From: Owenia fusiformis
Lineage: Eukaryota > Annelida > Polychaeta > Sabellida > Oweniidae
Reading direction: 5' to 3'
DNA: 64,000 nt
Assembly: GCA_903813345.2 (NCBI GenBank)
Contig: CAIIXF020000007.1
Location: 3,415,730-3,479,729, forward strand
Of the stretch, positions 24,401 to 39,400 are shown piece by piece. Position 1 is the first letter of the stretch, and every line of letters starts with the position of its first letter. Both the position numbers and the translations under genes were made by a program. The notes under the pieces are model-generated. The model did no database searches, had not been told where the DNA came from, and saw nothing but the letters and a program-made list of their open reading frames with translations.

Positions 24401-27400
24401 TCCCATTTTCCAATTCTGAATTTCTATTTAACAACATTCTCCATTCCATTCTGTCAATGTGCATTTCTCTATTCTGAACCTTCAGCGTAAATTTGACATC
24501 CAACCCCGACCATGGGATGAAGAACTCTCATTTTCAGAATGATGAGCACCGTTTTTACGTAATGTCAGAAAATTATGTCCATGCATAATCAACAGGACTC
24601 ATTTCTTTTAAATAATTTCTACTTTTTCACTGAGCTATAAATAGAAAGCATCTATTCCTGATAACGAACACTCTTTCAATCCATTGTAAGACCAATTAGG
24701 CTATTGTTAAAAATTAAAAACAATACAATGCGTGAGATTGCGTGTGTTGTTGAGTGTATTTGGTAATCTTAAGTTAATTAGATGCATCATTCTGGTATGA
24801 TTTTCCTCACACTGTTCTCACATTTGCACTTACAGTACTTCCTTGTTACAAGGAGTGACTAAACTTATTGTCATACCTTTATGATATTCCATAGATTTGA
24901 TGTAAAATAAGGATGGACAAAATGAGAAATATGCTCATTTTGATAAAAGCACATTTGCCCAGTTACGACTTTTACAGTATGAAATATTTCGATCATTTAA
25001 TTTGATTAAGATCAATTTTATGACAAATATTAAATATTTTGACATACAATTCAATTCCAGGAGAGAGTGGATCAGGAAAGACGGAGGCCTCCAAGATTGT
25101 AATGAGATACATAGCGGCAGTTACAAACATCAGTGGACAGAAGGAGATAGAAAGGTAATTCTAATAATTATCCCATCTCGTGCACTTCCATCTGTCTGAG
25201 CAATGATTAAAGGGGCAGCAAATGAGCAATAATTAAAGTGGCAGTATAGGATATAAAGTGCATAATGAGGAAATCAGTATTCTCAATAGACACGCCAAGC
25301 ATCAATATGTTTCTAACTAAATCCAAGATTTAGTGTTTTTATTTTAAGCAATTTATGATGCAGAGATGTTGAAATTTATTAGATTTGGGAAAAGGGGAGG
25401 CTGTGTGAAGTGTCACAAAAACAAGTGATGATATTTTGTTGTTTATGACTGGCAGTAGCTATCTGTTTCAGCAGTCATTGTTTGTAACAATTGTTACACT
25501 TTTGTAAATTCATAAGATTTGGGAAAGGGGGATGCTCCCTTTTTATGTCACCAAAAGAAGTGGTGACACTTTGTTGTATGTGAGTGGCAATAGCTATCTG
25601 TTTCAGCAATCATTGTAACCATTTGCAATAACTTTGAACTGTTGAATTACTTAGGAAATTGACATGGCAAACAATGCTGTGAGTAAATTGACATGGCAAA
25701 CAATGCTGTGAGTAAATTGACATGGCAAACAATGCTGTGAGTAAATTGACATGGCAAACAATGCTGTGAGTAAATTGACATGGCAAACAATGCTGTGAGT
25801 AAAAAATGATGTAAAACTTGTGACAATATCGTTGAAAATCTCAATTAGTCTAAATCTTTGTCTGCCCTGTTAAAATCACCAGTGAAATAAATGAGTTCAT
25901 AAAGTCTAAAGAATTGATGACGTGTAGTGGCATCATCATTAAATCCTTCTGGTTCTATTAAACTTTTAACTTAAAATCATTATAATCAATACAGCAGCAT
26001 TTAATTTCACTTAAAACACACTGCTGTGTTTGTTAATTCATTCATTTCGAATTCCACCCATTTGTTTTGTGTTTAAATACACGGGCACTCTGACCTTATG
26101 TTTAGGAAGGGTTGTTGGCATTAGGTACCCTATGGAGTCATGTGTACAGGTATTTAATAGCCCCTAGTTAAAGTGATGATATCATGGAGATATGTGACTT
26201 TTGATCCTAATTAGTGTTGACTTCTACATTTGTAGCATATTAATTGTTTCTTCATTGAATGTTCATCCGTTGTTAAATATTGATTGGCAATTTTGCTTTG
26301 TTAAAAGTGCATGTAATGTTTAAATCAAATTATAACAGTGTACAGTTAAACCTGTGTTGAGTCACAAAAAGTGTTCACTGCTGATAAGTATTCATACAGG
26401 CCCGTAGCCAGGATTTGCCAAGGGGGGTTCACTTTTTGAAACATTCCAGGTGGGTTCACAATTTTGGTCCAAAAATGGCCAAAATCACTTAAAAGTGCCC
26501 AGAATGGTGAAAAATTGCTTCATTTTGAAATGTTTTTTGGCTGGGGGGGGGGGGGGGGTTTCGCTCAAATCCATCGAACCCCAGCCCCTCCCCCCTGGCT
26601 ACGGGCCTGTCATATCCGAGATTTTTATACTGGATTCAAGAGAATATGACTTAAAATTGTGTTCTCTAAAAGAAGTTGTTTATTGATAGAAGTTTTCACT
26701 AAGACAGGTTTTATTGTACTATTCTATTGTACTATTCTATTGTACCATTTGGCTAAACTAATCTTTATAAAGGCCTGGAAACAGTGAGTAGATAAAATGA
26801 AAGAAATTAAGTATTTTGATTAATTTTTAACGTGACTTTGCATACCTTTATATTATAATATATATCTATACCTTAATCATACCTTAACATCAAAACAATA
26901 GGATGTTCAGGTGTGGCCTACCTTGACATTTATTGTTCATTTTATGCACTCACAAAATTGTTGAAAAATAAACCTTGCTCTGTAAATGTAATATATTGCT
27001 CAAAATGTTGATCACTAACAAACTCAGATTAAGACCCAAACACTTCTTGTATGAGACTGTTAACGACTAATATGCCATGCTGCCTATCAATAGTGACAAC
27101 TTGGGTAACTTGATAAAAGGCCTGTATTTCATCTTTGACTTCCTAATGAAGTTTGGAAAACTGTTGTTTATAGAAGTGCCTCTTGTTATATGCACTTGTT
27201 CTGTATGATGTATTTTCACATCTACTCTTGTCTTGTCTCTGGATATTGTCTCAAAATCAATTTATAAATCACTGTCACTATGTCAACTGCAACATTAAGG
27301 AATATATGGGAATCATGTACATAGTGGGCCAATAAATGTGATTTCCTTATGAGAGGTTATATGTCACATACATGTTAAACTAGTTCAATTTTTTAAATTT

Positions 27401-30400
27401 ATAAATCTAAAACATACTGCACCAAATCATTGTTTATGAACATAAGCAACAAAACGAGGGTTACATTTTAGATCATCAGGATCTTTCTCAAATGTGTTGT
27501 CAACTCTATCTTCTTCAGGGTGAAGAATGTCCTCATCCAGTCTAACTGTATCCTGGAGGCTTTTGGGAATGCTAAAACCAACCGTAATGACAACAGTAGC
27601 CGCTTTGGAAAGTATATGGACATCAACTTTGACTTCAAGGGAGACCCCATAGGAGGACACATTAACAACTATCTCCTGGAGAAGTCCAGGGTCGTCATGC
27701 AGCAAAAAGGGGAGAGGAATTTCCATTCATTTTATCAAGTATGATCACCAGTTTGTTTCAATGGAAATATTATAGTCTTGTATCAAGTCCTCCACCTTTG
27801 GATTTATAGTGAAGGGCATGATGAAAAAATAAAATATTTCTTTAATAATAATTTGTTTCATTAATTATTAATTGACTATAATTAATTCACTAAATAATTA
27901 CCAAAGTTGTAAACCATTAACAGCAATTTTATTAGAATGGAAAAGAAGAAACTTTTATAGAATGGAAAAGTTGAAATAAGCTTTTGATTTGTTCTGATTC
28001 TTTGAACCCAGTAATGCGCTTTGATAAATATTTATGAGATTTTGATACGTAGGATAGAAAAAGGAAATCCAAGGCTTGAGGTGGATTATTTTGTTTGGAT
28101 CCCTGGTTTGTGGGATTATCATGTTACATGCAAATGTGTTTCTTTGATTCAACTCAACATCTCTCTCATTAGCACAAAGGTTTATTCGATTGGGTGTACC
28201 TTTGTTTTAGCTTCTGTATGGATCTCCAGATAGCAAACTTGTAGAGCTGTCCATCACTCGAGATGTTAAAAGATATCACTACATCAACCAAGGAGGCGAG
28301 CCCAAGGTAAAACTATGCCCATATTTAGACATTTAGAGTTAGTACATGATAAAGTACTTATATGATACCATTGGTTCTTTATTTTAAGAATAAAACAGGC
28401 CAATTATAATAACCAGTCATGTTGAGATTCATTTCATAGTATTGGAAATTTCATATTTCTTGCTCAGTTTCTATATCACTAGATATAAATGATAATCCGC
28501 AACATGACTTATATGTAAGTTTAAATCGAGAAAACAAAAAGCTCGTAACCAGGAAGTTCATCCATTTTGTTACATTGACGTCCCGTCAAGGTAACTAGTT
28601 GTGGAACAGTGTATATCTAGTAGGTGGAATGTATCATGATGGGGGGGGGGGGGGTGCATGTTTCTGTTTGGCAGTCAGTAGGAAAAGCATCTATAAGCTG
28701 ATGCATGCCCACAAATATAATGATTACACAGAGGGGACATGGTTAAATTCCATTACATATTTAAAGGAAGTGAATTTTTTGATTAGAGAATAATGGAGGG
28801 GTCATTTTTACAAGTAATTATGTCACCACCACAAGGGGTGACATATTGTTATAGTCTCCAATTTTCTTTATGGATGGTGTTTGGCAGTTGGTGCTTGGCA
28901 GTTGGTGTCTGTAAAAATGTCAGATGGTGACATTTTGCATGCTAATGCCTTGTTATTTTTTGAGACATAAAAAATATTGATGGTCTGATCCAGATGTCTC
29001 ATAAATATTTGTGAGTTTGTTGGAAAAATATGTGCATGTATTTTTTCACATGTTATACTGTACCTCTTGAGCTACCTTAATTGACTGCTACTTGCATCTT
29101 GTTGATGGATGTTTTTTTTATTTATTATTTATTTATTTCACAATATAGTCTAATATGATGATATTGTGGCTTACTTTGCTCTATTTGCCTCATTGTTTGT
29201 AAGCTATTGTACAGTACATATATTTGGGTTTTAGACCATTGCTTTTGTGAAATTGACCCATCAGTCACAAGTCTTTATTAATCATTTTTTCTATTCCATT
29301 TTCTCATTTCTAAATGCATTCTAATTAACACTCACTGCTCTCTCCAATACATCGATTTGTTTCATAGATTGTTGAAAGGTTTCATCCCTTTATAAACACA
29401 CTGTGAATATATATCATTAATACACTACTCTGCAGTGTGTTTATAAAGGGATGAAACCTTTCAAAATCATTTGTTACTATTATCTCTCATTTTAATGTCA
29501 TTTACATTTTACAAGTTCCCTGGGAGTGAGTGGGCTTTGAAATCCACTGGGACATTTTGGAGGTGCGCTGTATGTCTTAAAGAAGAAAACGGTGTATTTG
29601 ATTAAATTGGCTTACATCTATAATTCATTCGATAATACAAATAGATGAGCCCATAAGTGATGATTAAATGTTTTGTTACATTTATTGATGTAACCTCACA
29701 AGGATATGAATAATTTAATATAAAAGTGAGATAGGTTTTAACACGGAATCTTTGTATTAGTACAATATTTGTAGCAGTATACTTAATGAAATTAATAAAA
29801 TATTCATGACTCTAGGAATGTTAAGTTGAATCTGCCAACAACTAATAGCGCTCCATTCTAACAATTATAAGTAAAATGATATCACATCAAAGTGCTATTT
29901 TGCTACCTTATAAATGGCTTACTGATGGCTGTGACAATATATTATGTGTCAAGGTACCTTAAAATTTATTAGTTTGAACTGATTACCCTAATTGCTTTGA
30001 AAGTTCATGATTTTTCGATGAATGGCTGTAACTAAATCACATAGGATTTGTATTACTTGTTTGGTCCCCTTTTGGTCAAAATTCTAGTGGCAGCCATTTT
30101 TGTTCAGAGAATCACTTGCATGAAACATGTACATGTCACTTTAATTTAATCACACAAGAATTGATGTGACTAATGACAATTAAAGTCAGAAATGTGCATC
30201 TTGAGCATTACCTTTCTTGCATTGCTTGTTTTGTAGAATTCCCAGGAGAGCTATGAGGAAATTGTAAGATGTTTAAATGGAAGTTCATTGTGTTTGCATG
30301 TGGGTAGGGTTGTGATATATTATAAAGTTCATTTGGCACTTTGGTGACTTGTATATATAAAAAGGTATTTGTTCTTCTTTATCTTTGCTGTTGTTACAAG

Positions 30401-33400
30401 TTGTTTTTAATTCCTTGGGTTCAGTTCCAGTTCATGTAAATAAGGTCTGAAAAATCTGGTTGTTTGGTGGGTGGTAGAAGGGTGAAAGAAATCAGATGAC
30501 CAAGTGAGGTTTGTATCAAAAATGGTATATTATTGCCAAGAAGTATGAGATTCTACCTTTTGATGACCAGATTCAAGAATTTTTTCTTGACATAAGGTCA
30601 TCTTCCACTTACTTTGTGGAAGTACTTTTTCAAGCAAAACTTAATAAATATATAATGAATAGGTTTAGTGCCAGAATACCTTACACCAAATAAAACAAAA
30701 TATGCTCTCCAAATCTGGAGTATTAATGGTTTCGTCTATATGTACAGTATATAAAGTGAAAGAAATATAAGAACTGTGTAATTATCAAGAGAGATGAGAA
30801 GTCCTATAGGCCACCAACAAAAAGCGCTGACTCAGCGTCATATTTCTATTTCAAATGCTTTCAGCTCCTATGTATAGACTGAGTTACCAGCCCTATATTT
30901 GTATTGTATTTATGAATGTTGAAATGGTGTACTATAATGGTGTAATACTAAAAGCAGATTACATTTTAGGATGAAAATGGAGACAGTGGAATGCTGCGAA
31001 GATACCAAGTTGGAAATGTTAGTCACTGAGACAAACATATTCAATGGTGGTCATGATTTTGCTGTAAAAGCAGGAATTGAATAGAAATCATAGCTTTTGT
31101 TTATATCCCCATTCAAGTATCTTCTCCTTTGAAAGCTTTAGTCATAGTCTCTCATCAAGTGCCTGGCCCCTTACAAGTCAATGCCCCCCATCAAGTCATT
31201 GGTCCCCAACCCATCAAGTCCCTTATCTCCATCAAGTCCCTGGCCCCATCAAGAGAAGATGATGTAACATACAAACTTGATCCAATGTTGAGATGAGACT
31301 AGAATCCTCCCATACTTATACAGCAAGAGAATGAACACATGGCCACCATGTTATACAAGCAATGCAAGCATAAAGCATAATTAAGCTCTATGTTATTCAT
31401 GCAGGCATAAAAAATACTCTAACTGCTTTATGAATGAACTTTTGGTGTACTGGTATTTCACATAAATTATTAAATTTCAGAGCTCCTACTATGTATTTTG
31501 TCAAATTCTGCTTTGCATAAACATAATTGATTGCTTATTTCTTAAAAATGATATTTTATACAGATGTTTTGCATATAATGAATCATTGATTTAACGACCT
31601 CTTAATATGATTCATTTTGTTTTTAATGCTTCTATACAGGCCTTGAAGGTAAATCTATGAGCAATCTTGAACTAACCTTTATAATATGTGATCACTAACC
31701 ATTTTCCAGATATGATCTTGATTAACATGCAGTGCATGATCAGGTTGGAAGCTTGGTTGAGATAGCAGATAGCTGACCAGTTAACAAATACATGCAATTA
31801 TTTCAACAGGGATCTGTTCCCGAACTTTGAGTCAGTTGTATCATTGGTCGGATCTTATTGTTCTCTATTGATTTTTCATGGTTGTAAATCTGTTCCTGAA
31901 CATCCAAGTTGCATCGTAAATGATATGACCTCAGAAAATTCAAGTGTAAGACTGCCGACAGGGTATCTTACTGTCAATTTTAAAAGATAATGGTTTAACT
32001 GATGGATATCAAAAATGAAAAAATGAAAAATGAAACGCAGGGGGCTTACCCATCTCGAACTCCTAACATTATGATTACGACATCAGCGCCCAGCCCAGCG
32101 TGCTCAATGCTTTAGACCGGTGTATAGTCCATCCTGACTTGTACACAGAATATAAAATCAATGCACTGACAGTATGTCATAATATTGAGGTTCATCCAAA
32201 AAGGCTTACAACCAAGTTATACATAGCTTTGTAACTTTAGAAATTGTGTCTGCCATATTTACAGCATAAGCATTGATGAGATTTAAAGTTCGGAAATAGA
32301 CCCCATCATATCAATGATTGCATGCTTCTTCTGATAGATGATGAACTTGTAAATGAATAACCAGATAATATACTTTTGAAGTAGTACGAGTGTATGCTCA
32401 GTTATATGTGAGATTTGGATGGATAGAACTAATACACAAAATATATAATATAGAGTACAAAGTGGGAATTATATGTAATAATCTTGTTGGTTGAACTGTA
32501 ATGTATCTTTACGCTTACAATGATTGCAGAGTTTAGTTAAAAACTAACAAGACATTTTCTTGAAGCCAAGTTTAGAGTCTATATATTATTTTGCACTCAG
32601 TTAATAATTCAAATGAAATGTTAATACACGTACAATGTTCTCAAAATAAACCTTTAACATTTGAAGCTGATTATTTTGGCATTTGTATTTGAATATTGAA
32701 TATCTATTATTTTATTATCTGCTGGAAATGTCATCAAATGAGATTATATGATATTTTTAAAATGTTATCATGAATGTCATTTTACTATGGAAATGGATTC
32801 AACCTTTTTTATATAAACTAACCTATGCACCGGAACATGTAATGCATATATGCAGATAATGTTATATTATATAAAACCTAGCCAAAGTGTTTCATCTAGC
32901 CCAAGCTCTCTCATAAATATGGAAAACTGAATTCAAAATAGATGCCATTATGTAGTAACATAGAACAACCCATGAGAAGAAATATACTCATTCTTCATTT
33001 TCTTGTCCAATCTTGAAAATGCAAGACGCAAATATTTATATTAAGTCCCATGTAAAAAGTCTGCAATGCATTTAATTCTTCATTTTGATAAATGTTGAAT
33101 GGAATTGCATCATGAAATGTAATTAAGTTCGCACCATTTAGAAATAAAATGAAATTCATACAATTTATAATATTCTTTTTTCTGTGCACAGGTTGGATCC
33201 ATCGATGACAAACATGATTACAGAGCTGTCATGGATGCAATGAAAGCTATAGGATTTGCCTTCAAACATGCAGAAACACTCTGGAAAATAGTGGCAGCTA
33301 TCTTACATTTGGTATGTCATACAATTTCATCTCTAACATAAAAATCATATATTTTGAATGATTTTTTGACAAAATCTTGTATTTTAAATGATTTGTTACA

Positions 33401-36400
33401 TGAGCATTTCTGATACATTCTTTACACAGTATTAAAATGACTTAGAATGTATAATCATATGCCGACATCATATTATAGGGTAATGTTGAATTCGAAGAGA
33501 AAGGGATTGATGACCACGATGCCAAAGTGAAACAGCAGTTCGAGTTGAAGACAATCGCAGGGCTGTTGAGTCTGGATGAGTTTGAACTGGAGAGGGCACT
33601 GTGTCATAGGACAGTGGCAGCAGCAGGGGAAGTCATGGATAAACAGCTCACTGTGCCTCAGGCAGAGTATGCAAAGGATGCATTCGCAAAGGTATCTAGA
33701 ACTTTCCCCGCAAGATTTTATCTACATCATTTTATTTTATCTAGATCATTGGTCCTTATATCAGTGCAATGCAGGTCACTTCACCCATTATCAAACAACA
33801 AATGTAATATACCGCTCATACTATTGCTCCATATACTTGAGTCCCAAAGAAGTAGTGGGCATCTAAACCATTTATTTAATAGGCAGGGGGAATATTAACT
33901 TGTTTCTCGTCAGTGAGCAAATGGTAACTTGTTTCTAAGTGATCAAAGATATGTTTCTGAGTAATCTATGAGAGAATATTGACTTTTTGGAGGCAATTTA
34001 TTATAGACAACAATGTTCTCCCCAGGATTATCTCAAGAATTCATAATTTAGACATAATTTGGTCAAAATATGCATATTTTTCATGATTTTCAGGTTGGTA
34101 CATTCTTAAATTCTCAAGTGGGCCACTTGCCTACTTGCTTTAATGCTGGGGAGATCATTGGATAATGTTTACTTTTTCAATGTAGAGAATTTTTCCTTTT
34201 AGGCAATCTATGAAAGAATGTTTACTTGGATTGTCAGCAGGATCAACCAGGCCATTGAAATAAAAAGTGATGTCATCAAACATGGAAGGAATACTGTCAT
34301 TGGCGTTCTTGACATCTATGGCTTTGAAATATTTGATAACAACAGGTAAGCTTTGAATTGATTTGAATTATATTTGGGAAGTTTGTGCTTGACACTATTA
34401 TTTATTTTAACTTCAATATCAAGGTTTAAATCTAGATATGAACAGTAAATATGGGATTTGGTTCTTCCCACTCATGTTGATGTTTAATGTAAATATTTGT
34501 TTTCTTCAGTTTTGAGCAGTTCTGCATCAACTACTGCAATGAGAAGCTCCAGCAACTGTTTATAGAGCTGGTCCTTAAACAAGAGCAGGAGGAATATATG
34601 AAAGAAGGCATAGAGTGGGAACATGTAAGTATGTTACATGAGAGACAGAGTTGGCTGATTAATAACATGTAATACAAGAATAGAGATTTCATTTTTCATT
34701 ATTTGATAACATCGGCTCTGTGGAGAATCTACATGCCCTTGAAATAACATTTTCAGAGAAAATTGAAATTTCAGACTTAATTAACAATTTTAAAACCACA
34801 TTTCCAGATTAGATGCAATTTAATATGTCTATAGATTTCAAACATGACATTATATTAAACTGATGGACTGTGCAATATATTGTCAGTTTTCCAACATGGT
34901 TTGCATCATTAAGGCATTTTTATCCTGCACAGACTCTTACAGTATTTTCTTCAGTTCCATTCTTATATGATTTGATATACAATTCTGTGTTTTATGTTTT
35001 AATATACAATTCTGTGTTTTATATTTTGATATACAATCTGTACTTTTTTCTCTATTTGAAGGTTGAGTACTTCAACAACAAAGTAATCTGTGATCTTGTA
35101 GAGGAGCCCCACAGAGGCATCATAGCAACGCTTGATGAGGCTTGCCTTAATGTTGGCAAAGTCACAGATAAAGTAAGTTAATAAAGGTTAAAGTAAGTAA
35201 GGGTGATGTAATCTGTGATCTTGTAGAGGAGCCCCACAGAGGCATCATAGCAACCCTTGATGAGGCTTGCCTTAATGTTGGCAAAGTCACAGATAAAGTA
35301 AGTTAATGAAGGTTAAAGTAAGTAAGGGTGATGTAATCTGTGATCTTGTAGAGGAGCCCCATAGAGGCATCTTAGCAACCCTTGATGAGGCTTGCCTTAA
35401 TGTTGGCAAAGTCACAGATAAAGTAAGTTAATGAAGGTTAAAGTAAGTAAGGGTGATGTAATCTGTGATCTTGTAGAGGAGCCCCACAGAGGCATCATAG
35501 CAACTCTTGATGAGGCTTGCCTTAATGTTGGCAAAGTCACAGATAAAGTAAGTTAATAAAGGTTAGAGTAAGTAAGGGTGATGTAATCTGTGATCTTGTA
35601 GAGGAGCCCCACAGAGGCATCATAGCAACTCTTGATGAGGCTTGCCTTAATGTTGGCAAAGTCACAGATAAAGTAAGTTAATAAAGGTTAGAGTAAGTAA
35701 GTGTGGTGTAATCTGTGATCTTGTAGAGGAGCCCCATAGAGGCATCTTAGCAACCCTTGATGAGGCTTGCCTTAATGTTGGCAAAGTCACAGATAAAGTA
35801 AGTTAATGAAGGTTAAAGTAAGTAAGGGTGATGTAATCTGTGATCTTGTAGAGGAGCCCCACAGAGGCATCATAGCAACTCTTGATGAGGCTTGCCTTAA
35901 TGTTGGCAAAGTCACAGATAAAGTAAGTTAATAAAGGTTAAAGTAAGGGTGATGTAATCTGTGATCTTGTAGAGGAGCCCCACAGAGGCATCATAGCAAC
36001 GCTTGATGAGGCTTGCCTTAATGTTGGCAAAGTCACAGATAAAGTAAGTTAATAAAGGTTAAAGTAAGTAAGGGTGATGTAATCTGTGATCTTGTAGAGG
36101 AGCCCCACAGAGGCATCATAGCAACTCATGATGAGGCTTGCCTTAATGTTGGCAAAGTCACAGATAAAGTAAGTTAATAAAGGTTAAAGTAAGTAAGGGT
36201 GATGCCTTTGTGTCAACAGTTTTGGAATAGCAAAGTTAATTTCATTTTGGGAGGGGATAATCACAGAATCACTGGGAAATTTTTTTGGCTGATTTTTGAA
36301 AATTCCAGTGACACAGAATCAGCATGTTAAAATCTTGTTATATGGGAGAGGGGTTAAGCTATAATGATATTTCTTCTATAACAGTACTGATATCAATTGA

Positions 36401-39400
36401 ATACCATTCCTAAGTTGATGATGAATGATGTTGACGATGTTCATCGTTGTGCAACATTTTTTATGAGGTTTTTGTCTGATAGTGGAAGGTTTATCACATC
36501 TATGGGGTCATCTTTAAAAACTGCAAGTCATTCCTTTCATGATATCAATGTACCGTTAGGATGTAAATTATATTGTTAAAGAACATGTATTTTTTTATGG
36601 AACAAAATTGTCATTTAAAGATATTTTGCAAATTTCAGATGTTTCTTGAGGCAATGAACCAGAAATACGGTGACCACAAACACTACACAAGCAGAAAACT
36701 AAAGACTGGGGACAAATCTCTTGAATATGACATCAACTTTAAAATTAAACATTACGCAGGAGATGTCAAATACAGTGTTGTGAACTTTATAGACAAAAAT
36801 AAGGACACTTTATTCCAAGATTTTAAAAGGCTGTTGTATAACAGTGACAATGAACTCCTGAAAATCATGTGGCCAGAGGGTGCTCAAGCTGTTACAAAGG
36901 TACGTGCGAATAAAACTTTTCTTGTAGATTTTATTCATACCAAAAATCAAATCCCATAAAATCAAAAATTTATTATTGTCAAAACTATTGTCACATAATT
37001 TCCCGCTTATGTGGCTTTAGTTTAGATGAACTAATTGTCTAATATAATAGAGGTATGCCTGTAGTATAAGTGGAATACAGTGAAACTGTCTGTCCATCCA
37101 TCCTATCGTCCATCTGTCTGTCTTCTTGTCAATATGTCTTCTGTCTGGCAGAATTAGAATACCAGTGAACTAATTCTTGTCATATTATATAATAGGAATA
37201 TGTGCAATTGTAAATTATTTTTCGAAAAGCAATCTTTTCGAAAATGTTTTTCTTTCTGTCATATTTAGGACACTCTTCTCTATATACATGTAGATTTTAT
37301 CCTGAGTGAAGGGTAAAATTTATAGTATGATATTTTGTTCTAAGTTTTGTTTTATCTTTCAGGTGACAAAGAGGCCATTAACAGCAGGCACCAACTTCAG
37401 GAATTCCATTATAGCATTAGTAGAAATTCTTGCCTCAAAGGTATGTGCAACAAGTGTATTGTATATTATTATTGGAGTACTTTATAGTTGAAGTAAAGGA
37501 CTTGAAATTGTAATGTATTTGACGCATGTATCATGATGGGCCAAGTATAAGTAGATAGTAATAGTCCTAATAATTCAAACTCATAATGACATGATGTACA
37601 TGGATATACACAAAGATAGGTCTAAAAGGATGCGTTAAATGCCCACTTCAAACAAACATAGTGCTATGGTTGTGAGCTGATAAATTGATGAAATCGAAAT
37701 GGTCTGCATTATTCCCTCTATTTATTTAAATGTAGGAACCGTACTATGTGCGATGTGTGAAACCCAATGAAGAGAAGTCCCCAGTGTTGTTTGATGATGA
37801 GAGAGTACAGCACCAGGTTATGTACCTTGGTCTTTTAGAGAACGTCAGAGTCAGGCGAGCGGGCTTTGCATACAGAATGGAATACAAACGTTTCCTACAA
37901 AGGTTTGTACAATTCAGTAATCACTAGGTCTAATCATCTAAACAAAGGCCTCTGTTTGATATCATCCACAAAGTTATTTTATTCCCATTCAGCTGGTCTA
38001 TAAAGATCGTGACTTGTTCAATGGTCCGAATATGTCTTGTGATAGTAGTTCTAAACAGTAATAGGTGAACCGAAAATGTGTATGCTTATCTCAGAAATAA
38101 CAGCAGTAAAGGTAGTATTTGGCAATACATTGAAAATGAAAGATTTTGCAAAACATTTGTTGCAAAACAGGAAAAGTAGACAATTTTTTCACAAGAAAAA
38201 ATGATAGGAATTATCCTGATGATAACTTGAATAGTTAATCGTCTGTCTATTGGGACTGTTTGTGAATGTTTTTGGCAATTAAGCTTCATTAAAATCAATA
38301 ATATTGCAAATGTCTAATTAACAGATACAAGATGATATCTCAGTTCACATGGCCAAACTTTAGAGGTGGACCAGACAGAGATGGCGTTCGAGTCATCATC
38401 GATGAGCAAGGCTTCCGCAATGATGTGCAATATGGACGCACAAAAGTATTCATACGTTCTCCCAAGACAATATTTGAACTTGAGGGAGCTAGGGCAAGAC
38501 TTATTCCAGGCTTGGTGATCTTTTTGCAGAAGGTATGTGTCCCTCCATGCAATGTGTAGTTTTATCTACCCCTCCCTTCAGTTTGTACCCTACAGGTGTT
38601 AGGGACAAATAAATTGGAAAGGTTCATTTCGGATAATTTGGGCTCCTGAACCCCACAATTTTGAGATGGTTCAGATCAGAGTGACCACACAAAGATATTG
38701 AATTCTGGAAAAATTTTACCTAAAACAGAGTCAAACATATTTTTAAGGTTGCTTTTACATAACATTTTAATGATACATCATTAGTAGTATCAAGTGCATT
38801 AAGTAGCAATTGTAGTAAACTGCAGAAAAATGTCCTGTCCTACATGGACATAAAATGGCTCTTTGGAATTGTTCTTGGAGCATTCTGTATGTAATGTATG
38901 ATTGAAGTGCAATATTTAGTATATATTTCTTTCAGTTGTGGCGTGGTGGACTGGCAAGGTTACGCGCCAAACGTATGAGAGCCATTTACAAAATAATGGA
39001 CGCATATAAGAGATATAAACTGAAGTCCTACATTAGGCTGCTAGCAAATACATTCAGGTATAAACTCTATAAGTTCTTTGCCACTCTTTCTAAACATGCA
39101 TCTTGTAACTAAACAATATAATTCAACTTATCTTATCAGTTCATTACAGTGTTACATGTATAATGTTATAATTTTTGTAAGAAAAACTGTCCAGTTCACT
39201 CCTGTAACTGATTTTATTTTTATCACACCATCGGTGGGATATAGTCGTCATACTGGTCGTGGTCGTGGTCGTGGTCGTGATCGTGGTCGTGATCGTCCCG
39301 CTTTTTTGTCATCGCCGTTTAAGGAAAACTGCTCATCAGATTTTCTCCAAATTCGCAGAGATGATAGAGCATATGAAGTACTAGAGCTGACTAACTCTTG

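Noticed and set aside
32035-32125. tRNA gene
   Set aside because: Only weak A- and B-box-like strings on the minus strand and no cloverleaf could be drawn. At most a decayed SINE, so it is mentioned only in the intron 5 entry.
36397-36579. 60-codon ORF before Myo1d exon 11
   Set aside because: Within an intron, no similarity to myosin; the flanking exons already join perfectly without it.
37216-37242. Short palindrome TTTTCGAAAAG/CTTTTCGAAAA in Myo1d intron 11
   Set aside because: Small and AT-rich, expected by chance in this much sequence, with no sign of function.
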